Origin: Persicitalea sp963716085
GTDB taxonomy: Bacteria > Bacteroidota > Bacteroidia > Cytophagales > Spirosomataceae
Assembly: GCA_963716085.1 (NCBI GenBank)
Contig: OY970288.1
Coordinates: 6,128,662 to 6,192,661 of the forward strand
DNA length: 64,000 nt
Direction: 5' to 3'
Every line of letters starts with the position of its first letter. The first letter of the stretch is position 1. Positions 38,915 to 48,500 of the stretch are shown one piece after another. Below the pieces are notes generated by a model. It had not been told where the DNA came from and did not search any database. It saw only the letters and a list, made by a program, of their open reading frames with translations. The position numbers and the translations under genes are program-made.

Positions 38915-39652
38915 TCAGCCCTTCACCAGTACCCGCCGTACCATGCCCGTCAGGAAACCATATTCGACGGGCAGGTTGCGTTTTTCTTTTTGTCGCTTGG
39001 AGTAATAGGCTGTCCCGACGCCCAGCAGCACGCCGGGGGCCAACCAGGGAATCAGTTGCAGATATACCGAGGCATCTTCGGGCAAATAGCGCGTCATGTT
39101 CACGCAGAAAGCGGTGATCGTGGCGATGTACGCGCCCATGATCTTGCTGATGTGGCCGAAGTACCAGTGCATTTTCTCGGAGTCGGTTTTGCCAAAAAAT
39201 AGCCGCAAGTCCTCACGGGAATTGACGGTAATGAGTGTCCCGAAGACGGCAAAAAGGATGGCGACGAAATAATTCTGCAAACCGACGACCCCGTAAACCG
39301 CGTAGCCCAACATCGCCAGTCCACAAGCTAGGGCCACTCCCGCCGCCACGCGATCCAGAACGGTGGCTTGTGCGGCCGATTTTTTCATGTGCAGCACCCG
39401 ATCTCCCGAGAAGGTGAAGTAAAAACTCAGAATGGCGATGCAGAGGAAAAATTGCAGCTTGAGTTCCCCGGGCTTCAAGGCGAAGAGCATCAGCGTGGTC
39501 ACGAACACGCCGAACATCGACCAGTAATACACGTTGCCCCAAAACTTGTGGGTTTTGCCGCCCTTCTTGGCGATCATGGGAACGATGCCCGTCGCGAGGG
39601 CCGAAAATCCGAAGGCGACGTGGATAAGGAGAATGATTTTGTAGGGCTCCAT
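38915..39652 (-). CDS. DUF2306-family membrane protein
   Basis: A 245-residue membrane protein when started at the ATG at 39652 (MEPYKIILLIHVAFGFSAL). The frame extends upstream to 39823 but that part is basic and without homology. About seven hydrophobic helices are seen, with conserved histidines: IHVAFGFSALATG, THKFWGNVYYW, and KMHWYFGHISKIMG. This spacing of histidines fits the DUF2306 family, uncharacterised and possibly haem or redox related. A consensus promoter lies at 39689-39720. Confidence 0.72.
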   Translation of the reverse strand: MEPYKIILLIHVAFGFSALATGIVPMIAKKGGKTHKFWGNVYYWSMFGVFVTTLMLFALKPGELKLQFFLCIAILSFYFTFSGDRVLHMKKSAAQATVLDRVAAGVALACGLAMLGYAVYGVVGLQNYFVAILFAVFGTLITVNSREDLRLFFGKTDSEKMHWYFGHISKIMGAYIATITAFCVNMTRYLPEDASVYLQLIPWLAPGVLLGVGTAYYSKRQKEKRNLPVEYGFLTGMVRRVLVKG

Positions 39653-39688
39653 AGCGGTGGTGGTTTGCGTTTTCGTGATTGACTGCTG

Positions 39689-39720
39689 CAAACGTAGCCG
39701 CTTAAAAATCACCCTGCAAA
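39689..39720 (-). promoter_or_regulatory. Bacteroidota-type promoter for the DUF2306 gene
   Basis: On the minus strand: TTTG (39717-39720), 20 bases, TACGTTTG (39689-39696). It matches the TTTG-N19..22-TAnnTTTG consensus exactly and lies 37 bases before the start. Confidence 0.7.
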
Positions 39721-39887
39721 AAAGAGGGATGCCTGACTGGATTTTGGGAAGAATGGCCTTGATTCGGGTTGTTTGGCACTTTTTGGGACGTTTGACAAGG
39801 CTATTTTTGGAGGAAACCGTCACTTGCCGGGAGGGAGTGTTTGAGCGTCGGATCAGGAACAGGTGAGAAATAAATAGGCGGTGGCAC

Positions 39888-39918
39888 TTTGTTAAGTCGG
39901 GTGGGCTGGCTACTATTG
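39888..39918 (+). promoter_or_regulatory. Bacteroidota-type promoter for the his genes
   Basis: TTTG (39888-39891), 19 bases, TACTATTG (39911-39918), one mismatch from TAnnTTTG. It lies 45 bases before hisH. Confidence 0.55.
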
Positions 39919-39963
39919 TAGTCGGCAGAAATGAATCTCTGTTCCCAATAGTTCGACCACAAT

Positions 39964-40569
39964 TTGAAAACGGTTATCATAAAATACAACGCCGGCAACG
40001 TCCAGTCGGTCATGTACGCGCTCGACCGGCTGGGCGTCGACTACCTCTACACGGACGAGGAGGAAGAAATCCGCTCGGCCGATAAGGTGATCTTTCCCGG
40101 CGTGGGTGAGGCAAGTACCACGATGGCGTATTTGAAAAGTAAGAAGCTGGATTTGCTCATCCCTTCCTTGAAACAGCCCGTGTTGGGTACCTGCATAGGC
40201 ATGCAGCTTATGTGTCGCCACTCCGAAGAAAATAACACCGACTGCATGGGAATTTTCGACGTGGACGTAAAAAGGTTTCCTCCCACGCCCGGCGTCAAAG
40301 TCCCTCACATGGGCTGGAACAGCATTCATGATTATAAAGATAAAATCACGAATGGCCTGGCCAACGACGCCTACGTCTATTTCGTCCACAGCTACGCCGC
40401 GCCCCTCTGCGCGTACACCATCGCCACCTGCGACTACATCCGGCCATTCAGCGCCCTGCTCCACCGCGACAACTTCTACGCCGCCCAATTCCACTGCGAG
40501 ATCAGCGGCGATGTCGGCGAGAAAATTCTGAGTAATTTTTTGAAAATGCAGGCGGAGGTTGGATTTTGA
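39964..40569 (+). CDS. hisH: Imidazole glycerol phosphate synthase glutaminase subunit
   Basis: A 201-residue glutamine amidotransferase that supplies ammonia to HisF. The class I triad is intact: Cys77 (LGTCIGM), His177 and Glu179 (AAQFHCEISG). The N-terminus KTVIIKYNAGNVQSV and MGWN motif are typical. Start codon is TTG at 39964; the family begins right here and no closer ATG exists until residue 17. It heads hisH-hisA-hisF-hisIE, so the last steps of histidine synthesis are encoded together. No upstream his genes are in the window. Confidence 0.95.
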   Translation: MKTVIIKYNAGNVQSVMYALDRLGVDYLYTDEEEEIRSADKVIFPGVGEASTTMAYLKSKKLDLLIPSLKQPVLGTCIGMQLMCRHSEENNTDCMGIFDVDVKRFPPTPGVKVPHMGWNSIHDYKDKITNGLANDAYVYFVHSYAAPLCAYTIATCDYIRPFSALLHRDNFYAAQFHCEISGDVGEKILSNFLKMQAEVGF

Positions 40570-40624
40570 ATCGGTCTGCCAGCGCGGCTGTATTTTGAAC
40601 ATAATCAGCTTGTGTATTCTCAAC

Positions 40625-40648
40625 TTTGTGCCTTTGGAACTTTGCCCC
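40625..40648. repeat. Octamer array before hisA
   Basis: Three variant units, TTTGTGCC, TTTGGAAC and TTTGCCCC, seven bases before the hisA start. They are the same unit variants as in the elements at 3908, 29896 and 32855. Confidence 0.85.
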
Positions 40649-40655
40649 TTGAAAT

Positions 40656-41381
40656 ATGAAAATCATTCCCGCCATAGACCTCATCGAAGGCAAGTGCGTC
40701 CGCCTTACCCAGGGCGACTACGCCCAGAAAAAGATTTACAACGAAAAGCCACTTGAAGTCGCTAAGCAATTTGAGGACGCAGGTCTGACGCGGCTGCACT
40801 TGGTAGACTTGGATGGGGCCAAAGCCAAGAAAGTCATCAACTGGAAAGTCCTGGAAACCGTCGCCACCAAAACCAGTCTGCACGTGGATTTCGGTGGCGG
40901 CGTGCAGTCGGACGATGACCTGCGGATCGCCTTCGATTGCGGTGCCAGACAGGTAACGGGCGGCAGCGTGGCCGTAAAACAGCCCGATTTGTTCGAGAGT
41001 TGGCTAAAGACCTACGGCGGCGAGAAAATCATCTTGGGAGCCGACGCCAAAGACGAGAAAATCGCCGTCAGCGGTTGGGAGGAGGGAACGGAACTGTGGG
41101 TGTACGATTTTGTGGAAAAGTACCAGGAGAAAGGTGTGAAGTACATCATTAGTACCGATGTCGCCAAAGATGGCCTGTTGCAAGGTCCGTCTTTCGATTT
41201 ATACAAAAACCTACAGGACAAATGCCCCGACCTGCACGTGATCGCCAGCGGTGGCGTCAGCGATAGGGGCGATCTGGAACGCCTGGCTGAAATGAATCTT
41301 TACGGCGTCATCGTCGGCAAAGCCATTTACGAAGGCCGCGTCACGCTGGCCGAACTAAGCAAATTGAACGAACAATGCTGA
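40656..41381 (+). CDS. hisA: ProFAR isomerase
   Basis: A 241-residue (beta-alpha)8 barrel that isomerises the aminoaldose ProFAR to the aminoketose PRFAR. Catalytic Asp8 (IPAIDLIEG) and the second aspartate in ISTDVAKDG are present, with phosphate motifs GGGVQSDDD and ASGGVSDRGD. Length is normal. It overlaps hisF by seven bases and follows hisH after an 86-base spacer that carries an octamer array. Confidence 0.96.
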   Translation: MKIIPAIDLIEGKCVRLTQGDYAQKKIYNEKPLEVAKQFEDAGLTRLHLVDLDGAKAKKVINWKVLETVATKTSLHVDFGGGVQSDDDLRIAFDCGARQVTGGSVAVKQPDLFESWLKTYGGEKIILGADAKDEKIAVSGWEEGTELWVYDFVEKYQEKGVKYIISTDVAKDGLLQGPSFDLYKNLQDKCPDLHVIASGGVSDRGDLERLAEMNLYGVIVGKAIYEGRVTLAELSKLNEQC

Positions 41382-42157
41382 CCAAGCGCATCATTCCCTG
41401 TCTGGATGTCAAGGACGGACGCACCGTGAAAGGCGTTAACTTCGTGAACCTCCGCGACGCGGGCGACGCCGTCGAACTTGGTGCGCTTTATGCTGCGCAA
41501 GGAGCCGACGAGCTGGTTTTTCTGGACATCACGGCGACTGTCGACGGCCGCAAAACCTTTGCCGAATTGGTGAAGCGCGTGGCCCACACGATCAATATCC
41601 CTTTTACGGTGGGCGGAGGCATTTCGTCGAAGGCCGATGTTTCGGCCCTGCTTCACGCGGGAGCCGATAAGGTCTCGATCAACTCGGCGGCGGTGCGGAA
41701 TCCTGATTTAATCAATGAACTCGCCCTGGAATTTGGCAGTCAGTGCATTGTGGTGGCTATCGACAGCCGCTACGTGCCGCATATTGAGGACGTGCCCGAC
41801 GCGGGCGGCGATCATCTCGTCCATACCCACGGCGGACGTACGCCCACGGACATCAGAACGATCCCCTGGGCCAAGGAAGTGGAGGAGCGCGGCGCGGGCG
41901 AAATCCTGCTGACCTCGATGGACACCGACGGCACCAAAAACGGCTTCTCGCTGGAACTGACCGCTGCTATTTCGGGGACGGCCAATATTCCCGTCATAGC
42001 CTCCGGCGGCGCGGGGAACATGGCGCATTTCCAGGAAGTTTTTACTGCGGGCAAGGCCGATGCGGGCCTGGCCGCCAGTATTTTTCACTTCCGGGAAATC
42101 GACATTCCCGATTTAAAGCAATATTTGCAAGATCAAGGGCTGCCCATGCGACTGTAA
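41375..42157 (+). CDS. hisF: Imidazole glycerol phosphate synthase cyclase subunit
   Basis: A 260-residue barrel that uses ammonia from HisH to form imidazole glycerol phosphate and AICAR. Asp11 (IPCLDVKDG) and the catalytic Asp in TSMDTDGTKNG are present, with GGGISSKADV and ASGGAGNMAHF as phosphate-binding loops. It starts inside the hisA end. A 120-base spacer with two small palindromes separates it from hisIE. Confidence 0.97.
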   Translation: MLTKRIIPCLDVKDGRTVKGVNFVNLRDAGDAVELGALYAAQGADELVFLDITATVDGRKTFAELVKRVAHTINIPFTVGGGISSKADVSALLHAGADKVSINSAAVRNPDLINELALEFGSQCIVVAIDSRYVPHIEDVPDAGGDHLVHTHGGRTPTDIRTIPWAKEVEERGAGEILLTSMDTDGTKNGFSLELTAAISGTANIPVIASGGAGNMAHFQEVFTAGKADAGLAASIFHFREIDIPDLKQYLQDQGLPMRL

Positions 42158-42167
42158 TGCCTGTGGT

Positions 42168-42259
42168 ACGGCCAGCTTGGCCGTTTGCCGAGTCGCAGGT
42201 ATGCCGCGCAAAATATACCCAATGGCTGACGCCCGCCGGGCGAACACATAGGTTCGCCC
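42168..42259. repeat. Two short palindromes between hisF and hisIE
   Basis: ACGGCCA/TGGCCGT at 42168-42184 with a 3-base loop, and GGGCGAAC/GTTCGCCC at 42238-42259 with a 6-base loop. The second is followed by CCTAC; this arrangement resembles dispersed intergenic palindromes more than terminators. Confidence 0.75.
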
Positions 42260-42277
42260 CTACAAGTCGATAAACTG

Positions 42278-42883
42278 ATGTCCCAAAATCTAGATTTCCA
42301 AAAATCCCCCGACGGCCTTATCCCCGCCATCATCCAAGACCACGCCACGGGCAAAGTCCTGATGCTGGGCTACATGAACGCCGAAGCGCTGGAAAAAACC
42401 AAGGCCGAGCACAAAGTCACGTTTTTCAGCCGCAGCAAGCAGCGGCTCTGGACCAAGGGCGAAACGTCCGATAATTTTCTGCACGTCAAAGAGATTCTGA
42501 CCGATTGCGATGGCGATACAATTTTGATTAAAGCCGACCCGGCTGGCCCAACCTGCCATACGGGAGCCGATACCTGCTTCGATGAAGTCAACGATGGCCA
42601 AGCGCCGTTCCTGAATTATTTGCAGAAGCAAATCATCCGCGACCGCAAGCAGAACCCTTCCGATACTTCCTACACGACCTCTTTATTCAAAAAAGGTGTA
42701 AACAAGATCGCGCAGAAAGTAGGAGAGGAGGCCGTAGAGGTAGTCATTGAGGCCAAAGACGACGACGACGACCTCTTCAAAGGCGAAGTCGCCGACCTGC
42801 TGTTTCACCTCTTGGTACTATTGGAACACAAAAACATTGACTTAGACGAAATAATCAGCGTTCTTCGTACCCGACACATTTAG
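42278..42883 (+). CDS. hisIE: Bifunctional phosphoribosyl-AMP cyclohydrolase / phosphoribosyl-ATP diphosphatase
   Basis: A 201-residue two-domain enzyme for steps 2 and 3 of histidine synthesis. The N-terminal HisI part has MLGYMNAEALEKT, SRSKQRLWTKGETSDN and the zinc/metal motif DPAGPTCHTGADTCF. The C-terminal HisE part (from about 115) has TSYTTSLFKKGVNKIAQKVGEEAVEVVIEA, here KVGEEAVEVVIEA and then EVADLLFHLLVLL. Fusion is the normal form in Bacteroidota. Confidence 0.96.
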   Translation: MSQNLDFQKSPDGLIPAIIQDHATGKVLMLGYMNAEALEKTKAEHKVTFFSRSKQRLWTKGETSDNFLHVKEILTDCDGDTILIKADPAGPTCHTGADTCFDEVNDGQAPFLNYLQKQIIRDRKQNPSDTSYTTSLFKKGVNKIAQKVGEEAVEVVIEAKDDDDDLFKGEVADLLFHLLVLLEHKNIDLDEIISVLRTRHI

Positions 42884-43000
42884 GTATTAGGTTGTTAGGT
42901 ATTGGGTACTTTTATTAGTACTTATTGATTTATAACTAATCTAACAGCCCAGTAGCTAATATCCTAAACCCAACAACCCAACAACCCAACAACCCAACAA
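42880..43000. repeat. Octamer hairpin before the holin-like gene
   Basis: Four exact units of CCCAACAA at 42969-43000; the last A is also the A of the start codon. The left part TTAGGTATTAGGTTGTTAGG (42880-42899) runs on to GTATTGGGTAC and is roughly complementary. Confidence 0.85.
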
Positions 43001-43335
43001 TGAACTTACTCATCCGCCTGGTCATCAGCACCATTGCCATTATCGTCGCCGCCAACTTGTTGGATGGCGTCGTTGTCTCCAATGTTACCACGGCCCTGAT
43101 CGCCGCCATTGTGTTGGGGTTGCTCAATGCTTTCGTGCGTCCTGTCCTGCAAATTCTGGCCCTGCCCATCACGATTCTGACACTGGGGCTGTTCTATTTC
43201 ATCATCAATATACTGATGGTCTACTTCGCCGCCGCCCTGGTGGATGGTTTTTCCGTAGATGGATTCATTTCGGCGGCTTTCTTCGCGCTCATCGTCGCGA
43301 TCATTTCCGGAATCGGGAGCCTGTTTCTGGATTAA
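43000..43335 (+). CDS. Phage-holin-4-2-like membrane protein
   Basis: A 111-residue membrane protein with four hydrophobic helices (LVISTIAIIVAANLL, ALIAAIVLGLLNAFV, ILTLGLFYFIINILMVYF, FFALIVAIISGIGSLF). The LNAFVRPVLQILALPITILTLGLF signature, split LNAFVRPVLQILALPIT, is that of family PF04020. These are chromosomal membrane proteins of unknown role despite the name. No phage genes are nearby. Confidence 0.88.
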   Translation: MNLLIRLVISTIAIIVAANLLDGVVVSNVTTALIAAIVLGLLNAFVRPVLQILALPITILTLGLFYFIINILMVYFAAALVDGFSVDGFISAAFFALIVAIISGIGSLFLD

Positions 43336-43440
43336 TGAAGCCTCAGAAGCCAGCCGCTTCCGGGTAGTTTTCAGGGCAATTCACTACTTTTGAGCGATTT
43401 TCGGTCATAAAGAGTTATTTCCACCACCCAGAAAGAAAGA

Positions 43441-44217
43441 ATGCAGCCAAAGAATGATAAAATAGCGGCCCTTTTGCAGAAAAAGCGCAGTGAGCAAAAA
43501 AAATCGTTCGCTGTGCTGTTGGATCCTGACAAGGTCGACCTTGCTGTTTTTCCCGAATTTCTTCGAAACGCGGCGGCTTATGGCGTCGATTTTTTTTTCG
43601 TAGGCGGTAGCTTGGTCACCCGCTACGCCATCGACCAGATGGTCGCAGCCATCCATACCCATACCGACATTCCGGCCATTCTTTTTCCCGGCAACAGCCT
43701 GCACATCGAGCCCAGCGCCGACGCGATTTTGCTGCTGTCACTTATTTCGGGCCGAAATCCTGAGTTGCTCATTGGCCAGCACGTGATTGCCGCGCCGCTT
43801 CTAAAGCAAAGTAAACTGGAAGTCCTGCCGACGGGCTACATGCTGGTCGAAAGCGGTAAGCTCACGACGGTCTCGTACATGAGCAACAGCATTCCGATGC
43901 CCCACGATAAGCCCAGTGTGGCAGCCTGCACCGCCATGGCAGGCGAAATGCTCGGCCTGAAGCTCATGTACCTCGATGCGGGCAGCGGCGCGCAGTACGC
44001 CGTGCCATCAAGCATCATCTCGGCGGTCAGCGAAGCCACGGACACGCCGCTCATCGTGGGGGGCGGCATCGACTCCGGCGAAAAGGCCTACACCGCCCTG
44101 CAAGCAGGTGCCGACGTCGTCGTGATCGGCAATGGCATCGAGCGCAACCCGCTATTGCTTCCCGAAATAGCACAATGCGTGAAGGCATTTAATCAAAAAA
44201 CAGAGAAAGTGACTTGA
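43441..44217 (+). CDS. Geranylgeranylglyceryl/heptaprenylglyceryl phosphate synthase
   Basis: A 258-residue TIM barrel that joins a prenyl diphosphate to glycerol-1-phosphate. Typical parts: AVLLDPDKVDL with the metal-binding Asp, DFFFVGGSLVT, PAILFPGNSLHI, KLMYLDAGSGA and VGGGIDSGEKAYTALQAGADVVVIGNG (parts VGGGIDSGEKAY and AGADVVVIGNG). Bacteroidota members make ether-type or terpenoid lipids. TACTTTTG at 43386 upstream fits the -7 box of a promoter, but no -33 box is at the right distance. Confidence 0.93.
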   Translation: MQPKNDKIAALLQKKRSEQKKSFAVLLDPDKVDLAVFPEFLRNAAAYGVDFFFVGGSLVTRYAIDQMVAAIHTHTDIPAILFPGNSLHIEPSADAILLLSLISGRNPELLIGQHVIAAPLLKQSKLEVLPTGYMLVESGKLTTVSYMSNSIPMPHDKPSVAACTAMAGEMLGLKLMYLDAGSGAQYAVPSSIISAVSEATDTPLIVGGGIDSGEKAYTALQAGADVVVIGNGIERNPLLLPEIAQCVKAFNQKTEKVT

Positions 44218-44316
44218 AGGAAATCGTTAGAATGCGGGTAGCATTGTACAAAAACGCGCTGTCTCATCATTTTCTAAGGAAATTCTAAGTTCTAGGAAAA
44301 ATACAACCAAAATAAT

Positions 44317-44346
44317 TTTGCGGATCATTTTTAAGTAGTACATTTG
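44317..44346 (+). promoter_or_regulatory. Bacteroidota-type promoter for the small lipoprotein
   Basis: TTTG (44317-44320), 18 bases, TACATTTG (44339-44346), matching both consensus boxes. The start codon lies 31 bases downstream. Confidence 0.7.
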
Positions 44347-44377
44347 TCCCATCAAAACCTTATTAACACTACAAAAA

Positions 44378-44557
44378 ATGAAAAAAGTACTCGCATTCGC
44401 ATTCGTTGCTGGCATGATGGCATTCGCTTCTTGCACCAGCAAGCCTTCTGAGGACGCTTCTATGGAAGATTCAACCACCATGACCATGGATACAGACACC
44501 ATGATGATGATGGACGACATGGCCGCCGACACCATGATGTTGACGGACACTTTGTAA
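44378..44557 (+). CDS. Small Met/Asp-rich lipoprotein
   Basis: A 59-residue protein. The signal KKVLAFAFVAGMMAFASC ends in a lipobox with Cys19. The 40-residue mature part has 12 methionines and 11 aspartates or glutamates and no aromatic residue (for example TMTMDTDTMMMMDDMAADT), a composition fit for binding metal ions such as copper, though this is inferred from composition. A consensus promoter precedes it and a strong terminator follows, so it is a one-gene transcript. Not recognised as a named family. Confidence 0.8.
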   Translation: MKKVLAFAFVAGMMAFASCTSKPSEDASMEDSTTMTMDTDTMMMMDDMAADTMMLTDTL

Positions 44558-44589
44558 GAAATTGCATCGTATCGAGACGTCCGACGTCT

Positions 44590-44627
44590 AAAAAAGATAG
44601 CTCTATGAAAATAGGGCTATCTTTTTT
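44590..44627 (+). terminator. Rho-independent terminator after the small lipoprotein gene
   Basis: A 17-bp stem (44590-44606 with 44611-44627, one G-T pair), a GAAA tetraloop, and a T-tract in the 3' arm. It ends ten bases before the SprT-like gene start. Confidence 0.9.
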
Positions 44628-44637
44628 ATTTTGGGGG

Positions 44638-45276
44638 ATGGAAAATCAAATTGCTTTTCTGGCACCGCACCTACCCGAGGCCGCCCTGAACTACTGCGTC
44701 GGGCTGTGGCAACGGCACGGGTTCGAGCTGCGCATTGTGCGTCCCCGACGTACCCGCTTGGGTGATTTTACCAAAAAGCCCCGCGAACGTCCACGCATCA
44801 CGCTCAACGCCGACCTTAATCCGTATGGCTTTCTGATTACCTACTTGCACGAGGTAGCGCACCACGTGGCGTATACTGCCTTTCCCCGAAACAGGATCGC
44901 GCCGCACGGGCGGGAGTGGAAGGAAGCCTTTGAAGAATTATTGCAGCCGGTCTTGAACGAGCGCTGCTTTCCCGCTGATATTTTAACGCCGTTAAAACGC
45001 TACGCCGTCAATCCCAAGGCCTCCACGGGTAGCGATGTCACGCTGGTGCTGGCCCTGGCCAAATACAATACGGCCGAGACGCAGCCAAGCGAAGAATCTG
45101 AGGCTAATTCCAACAAAAAGACCCTCTTGCACCTAAGCGAAGGCATAAATTTCGTTTTTCAGCAAAGGGAGTTTACCCGCGGCCCCCTACGGCGCACCCG
45201 CGTGCTGTGTTTTGAAAAGGTTTCGAAGCGTCGCTACACGATTCCCGCCCACGTGCTTGTACAAGTGGACAGTTGA
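44638..45276 (+). CDS. SprT-like zinc metalloprotein
   Basis: A 212-residue protein with the zinc motif HEVAHH (LITYLHEVAHHVAY), followed by a second histidine/Glu region (GREWKEAFEELL). This is the SprT-like layout, as in bacterial SprT and the protease SPRTN. The ATG at 44638 is chosen because the in-frame ATG at 44605 lies in the preceding terminator hairpin. No Cys4 zinc ribbon is obvious at the C-terminus. The cellular role in Bacteroidota is unknown. Confidence 0.85.
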   Translation: MENQIAFLAPHLPEAALNYCVGLWQRHGFELRIVRPRRTRLGDFTKKPRERPRITLNADLNPYGFLITYLHEVAHHVAYTAFPRNRIAPHGREWKEAFEELLQPVLNERCFPADILTPLKRYAVNPKASTGSDVTLVLALAKYNTAETQPSEESEANSNKKTLLHLSEGINFVFQQREFTRGPLRRTRVLCFEKVSKRRYTIPAHVLVQVDS

Positions 45277-45424
45277 CAATGGACAATGGACAGTTTTGCT
45301 TTTGCGCCCAAGTATTTTCAACCTGTGGTCGAAAGTGTCTCCGGTTGTTCTCAAAACAGGCAGAATCGTCCAAATTTCCTCTGTGGGGCAGGTCGATACC
45401 TCTTGACAAACTGTTCAAGATCCC

Positions 45425-45529
45425 GCCTCGAAGAGGCTCAACCTTTGTAGCGACAATTTTCAAAAAAAATGCAAAGCCCCGGCGGGGCGCAACACTACTC
45501 CGCCTTTTGCGACACCTCCGTGCGGGAGG
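45425..45529. repeat. Three short GC palindromes at the porU start
   Basis: GCCTCGAAGAGGC (45425-45437), GCCCCGGCGGGGC (45476-45488) and CCTCCGTGCGGGAGG (45515-45529). Each is followed by a C/G-rich octamer (CTCAAC, GCAAC, CGCGGTT). They suggest a dispersed Bacteroidota repeat; this resemblance is from memory and should be searched. Confidence 0.6.
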
Positions 45530-48500
45530 CGCGGTTGGGGTGCTTACTTTTCTGCTAATCCTGACCTCGGCCTTTTCCCACGCCCAGACCCCTTCCGTAC
45601 TCGCCGAAGGAGCCTGGTATAAGATCGCCGTCACACAAACGGGCGTGTACCGCGTGGATGCTGGTTTTCTCCGCAAGATGGGCATCGACCCGTCAAAAAT
45701 CAATCCCAAAAATCTGCAAATCTTTGGCAACGGCGGTGGGATACTGCCGCAATCCAACGCCACGCCTCGCCCGGTTGACTTGGTGCAAAACGCTATCTGG
45801 ATTGCTGGCGAAGAAGATGGGCGCTTCGATGAGAAAGACGCGATCTACTTCTACGCCGAAGGGCCACGCGTGGTAGGCTACGATTCTTTGCAAAAATCTT
45901 TTGTTCACCAAATCAACTACTATTCCGACAGCAGCTATTACTATCTGAACGTCGGCACATTACCCGGCAAACGCATCGCGAGCGTTGGTTCACAAAACAC
46001 TGCGGGGACGGTCATAGATCAATTTGACGACTACTGGTTTCACGAGGAGGAATCCGTCAACCTCTTGCAATCAGGCCGCGAATGGTGGGGTGAATACCTG
46101 GGCTTGTCGGGGCAACTGTCCCTGAAAGCCGAGTTGCCGGGCGTGCTGCCGGGTTCGGCGGCGACGCTGCGGGGCGCGGGCATCGCTACGGCGCAGGTCA
46201 CGACGCGCTTCCGCTGGCAGGTCAACGGGCAGGACGTAGGCGAGCAGTCGCAGGGCGCGGTGAGCACCTATCGCTACGATTTGAAAGCGCAGCGGAGCGA
46301 GAAAGCATACGCTTTCACCGTCGGCAATACGCCACCCCCTACCTTTAATATTGCGCTGAGTTTCGACAAAAACGGTCAAAACAGCGCTCAGGCATATCTT
46401 AACTACGTCGCACTGCAAACCAAGCGGCAGCTCCGCGCGTATCCGACACAGCAGACGTACCGATTTTTGCCTTCCGGCTCAGCTTCTGTTTCTTATTCAC
46501 TGAAAAATATTCCCACCGACTGGCAATGGTGGGAAGTTTCTGACCCGCAGCAGCCGCGCCGCGCGACGCTGGAACGCGCCGCTGACGGGACGGCGAAATT
46601 TGGGGCCAACGATGGCCGAAACCTCCGCGCTTACGCCGGATTTTCTACCGATCAGGCTTTGGAACCCGCATCTTGGCAAAAGGTCGCGAACCAAAATCTT
46701 CACGCCCTCCCCGTTCCTGAACTGCTCATCGTCACGCCGAAAGCCTGGCAAAGCGAAGCGACGCGACTGGCAAGATTTCGCGAAAAGCACGACGGCTTAT
46801 CCGTGGCCGTAGTCACGATCGACCAGATTTTCAATGAGTTCGCTTCGGGCAAGCACGACCCGACCGCTATCCGGGACTTCGTCCGGCACCTGTACCGACA
46901 AAATCCTGAAAAGATAAAGTACCTGCTTCTCTTCGGCGACGCCACCTACGACTACCGCAACCGCAGCGGAACCCAATCGGCCGCGCAGCAGCAGCGGTGG
47001 GTGCCCGTGTACGAAAGTCGCGAGTCGCTGCACCCGGTTTACACCTATTCTTCCGACGATTATTTTGGTTTTTTGCAAGAAAATGAAGGCGACTGGCTTG
47101 AAACTACGGCGGGCGATCACCCGCTGGACGTCGGTATCGGTCGCCTGCCCGTCAAGACGCCGGAGGAAGCCCGCGTCGTGGTTGACAAGTTGATTCACTA
47201 CGCCTCCTCGCCCAAAGCCCTGGGCAAATGGCGCAACCGCATCAGCTTCGTGGCCGATGATGGCGACGGCAACATCCACCAGCGCGACGCCGACCTGCTG
47301 GCCAGGCAAATCGGGGATAAGTTCCTGACTCAGCGACTTTTCGTGGATGCCTTCCCGCAGGTCAGCTCGCCCGAAGGAGCCAAAGTACCCGACTTGAACG
47401 CTGCCATTCGGCAGCGCATCGACGATGGGACGCTCATCCTGAACTACACGGGCCACGGCGGCACGACGGGCTGGGCCGAGGAGCAAATCCTGACCCTGGC
47501 CGATATGCAGAATGCGCGCGGCTACGACAATATGCCGCTGTTGCTGACGGCTACCTGCGAGTTTGGCCGCTACGACGACCCCGCCCTGGTGTCCGGGGCC
47601 GAACTCATGGTGCTGAGTCCGCGCGGCGCGGCGATCGGGGCGCTCACCACCACGCGGCCCGTGTTCGCGAGTACCAATTTTTCCTTGAATCAGGCCTTTT
47701 ACGAAGCCCTGAACGCCGCCGACGGTGCGACCCGCGTGGGCGATTTGATGAAAACTACTAAGAACAACAGTCTGAGGGGTAGTTTGAACCGCAACTTTGC
47801 GCTACTGGGCGATCCATCCATGCAGCTCGCTCGCCCCGCCTACGAAGTCGCCTGGGCCGCACCGCCCGACACGCTCAGCGCTTTGCGGCAGGTGACGTTG
47901 CGGGGGAATATTTTACAAAACAAAAAAGTAGCCGACACCTTCGATGGCACCGCAACCGTGACGATTTACGATAAGCCCTCCCGCTTCCGTACCAACGGCG
48001 CAGGCGGAGCCGCGACTGCCTACGACGAACTGCGCAACAAACTCTACGAAGGCCAGGCGACGGTGCGGCGCGGACAGTTTACGGTCAGCTTCGTGGTGCC
48101 GCGCAACATCGACTACCGCTTCGGTCCCGGCCGGGCCAGCGTGTACGCCCTGCGGAGCGACAGCCTGACTGATGCGGCCGGGCAACTGGCCCTGACCGTG
48201 GGCGGGGCGGTGTCGGAAGCTGCCGACCGCACGCCGCCCAACTTGACGGCCTACCTCAACGACAGCACTTTCCGCGACGGGCAAACGGTTTCGGCCAACT
48301 CCGTTTTGTGGATAAAAACCTTCGACGCCAGCGGCATCAGCGTGTCGTCGGCGGGTTTGGGACAAAATTTGACCGCAACGTTGAATGACAGCACGGTTTT
48401 TGTTCTCAACGATTACTACCGCGCGCAGCCCGACGACTTCCGGCGGGGGACGATCCGCTTTCCGTTGAATGATTTACCGCCGGGCCATCATTCGTTGCGC

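Larger units (their letters stand above)
39653..39963. other. 311-bp intergenic region between the DUF2306 gene and hisH
   Basis: Divergent promoter region. The minus-strand promoter for DUF2306 lies at 39689-39720 and the plus-strand promoter for the his genes at 39888-39918. No coding frame with convincing character lies in it. Confidence 0.7.

Noticed and set aside
43000..43335. Prophage remnant suggested by the holin-like gene
   Set aside because: The family is chromosomal in many Bacteroidota and no other phage gene, integrase or attachment site is near.
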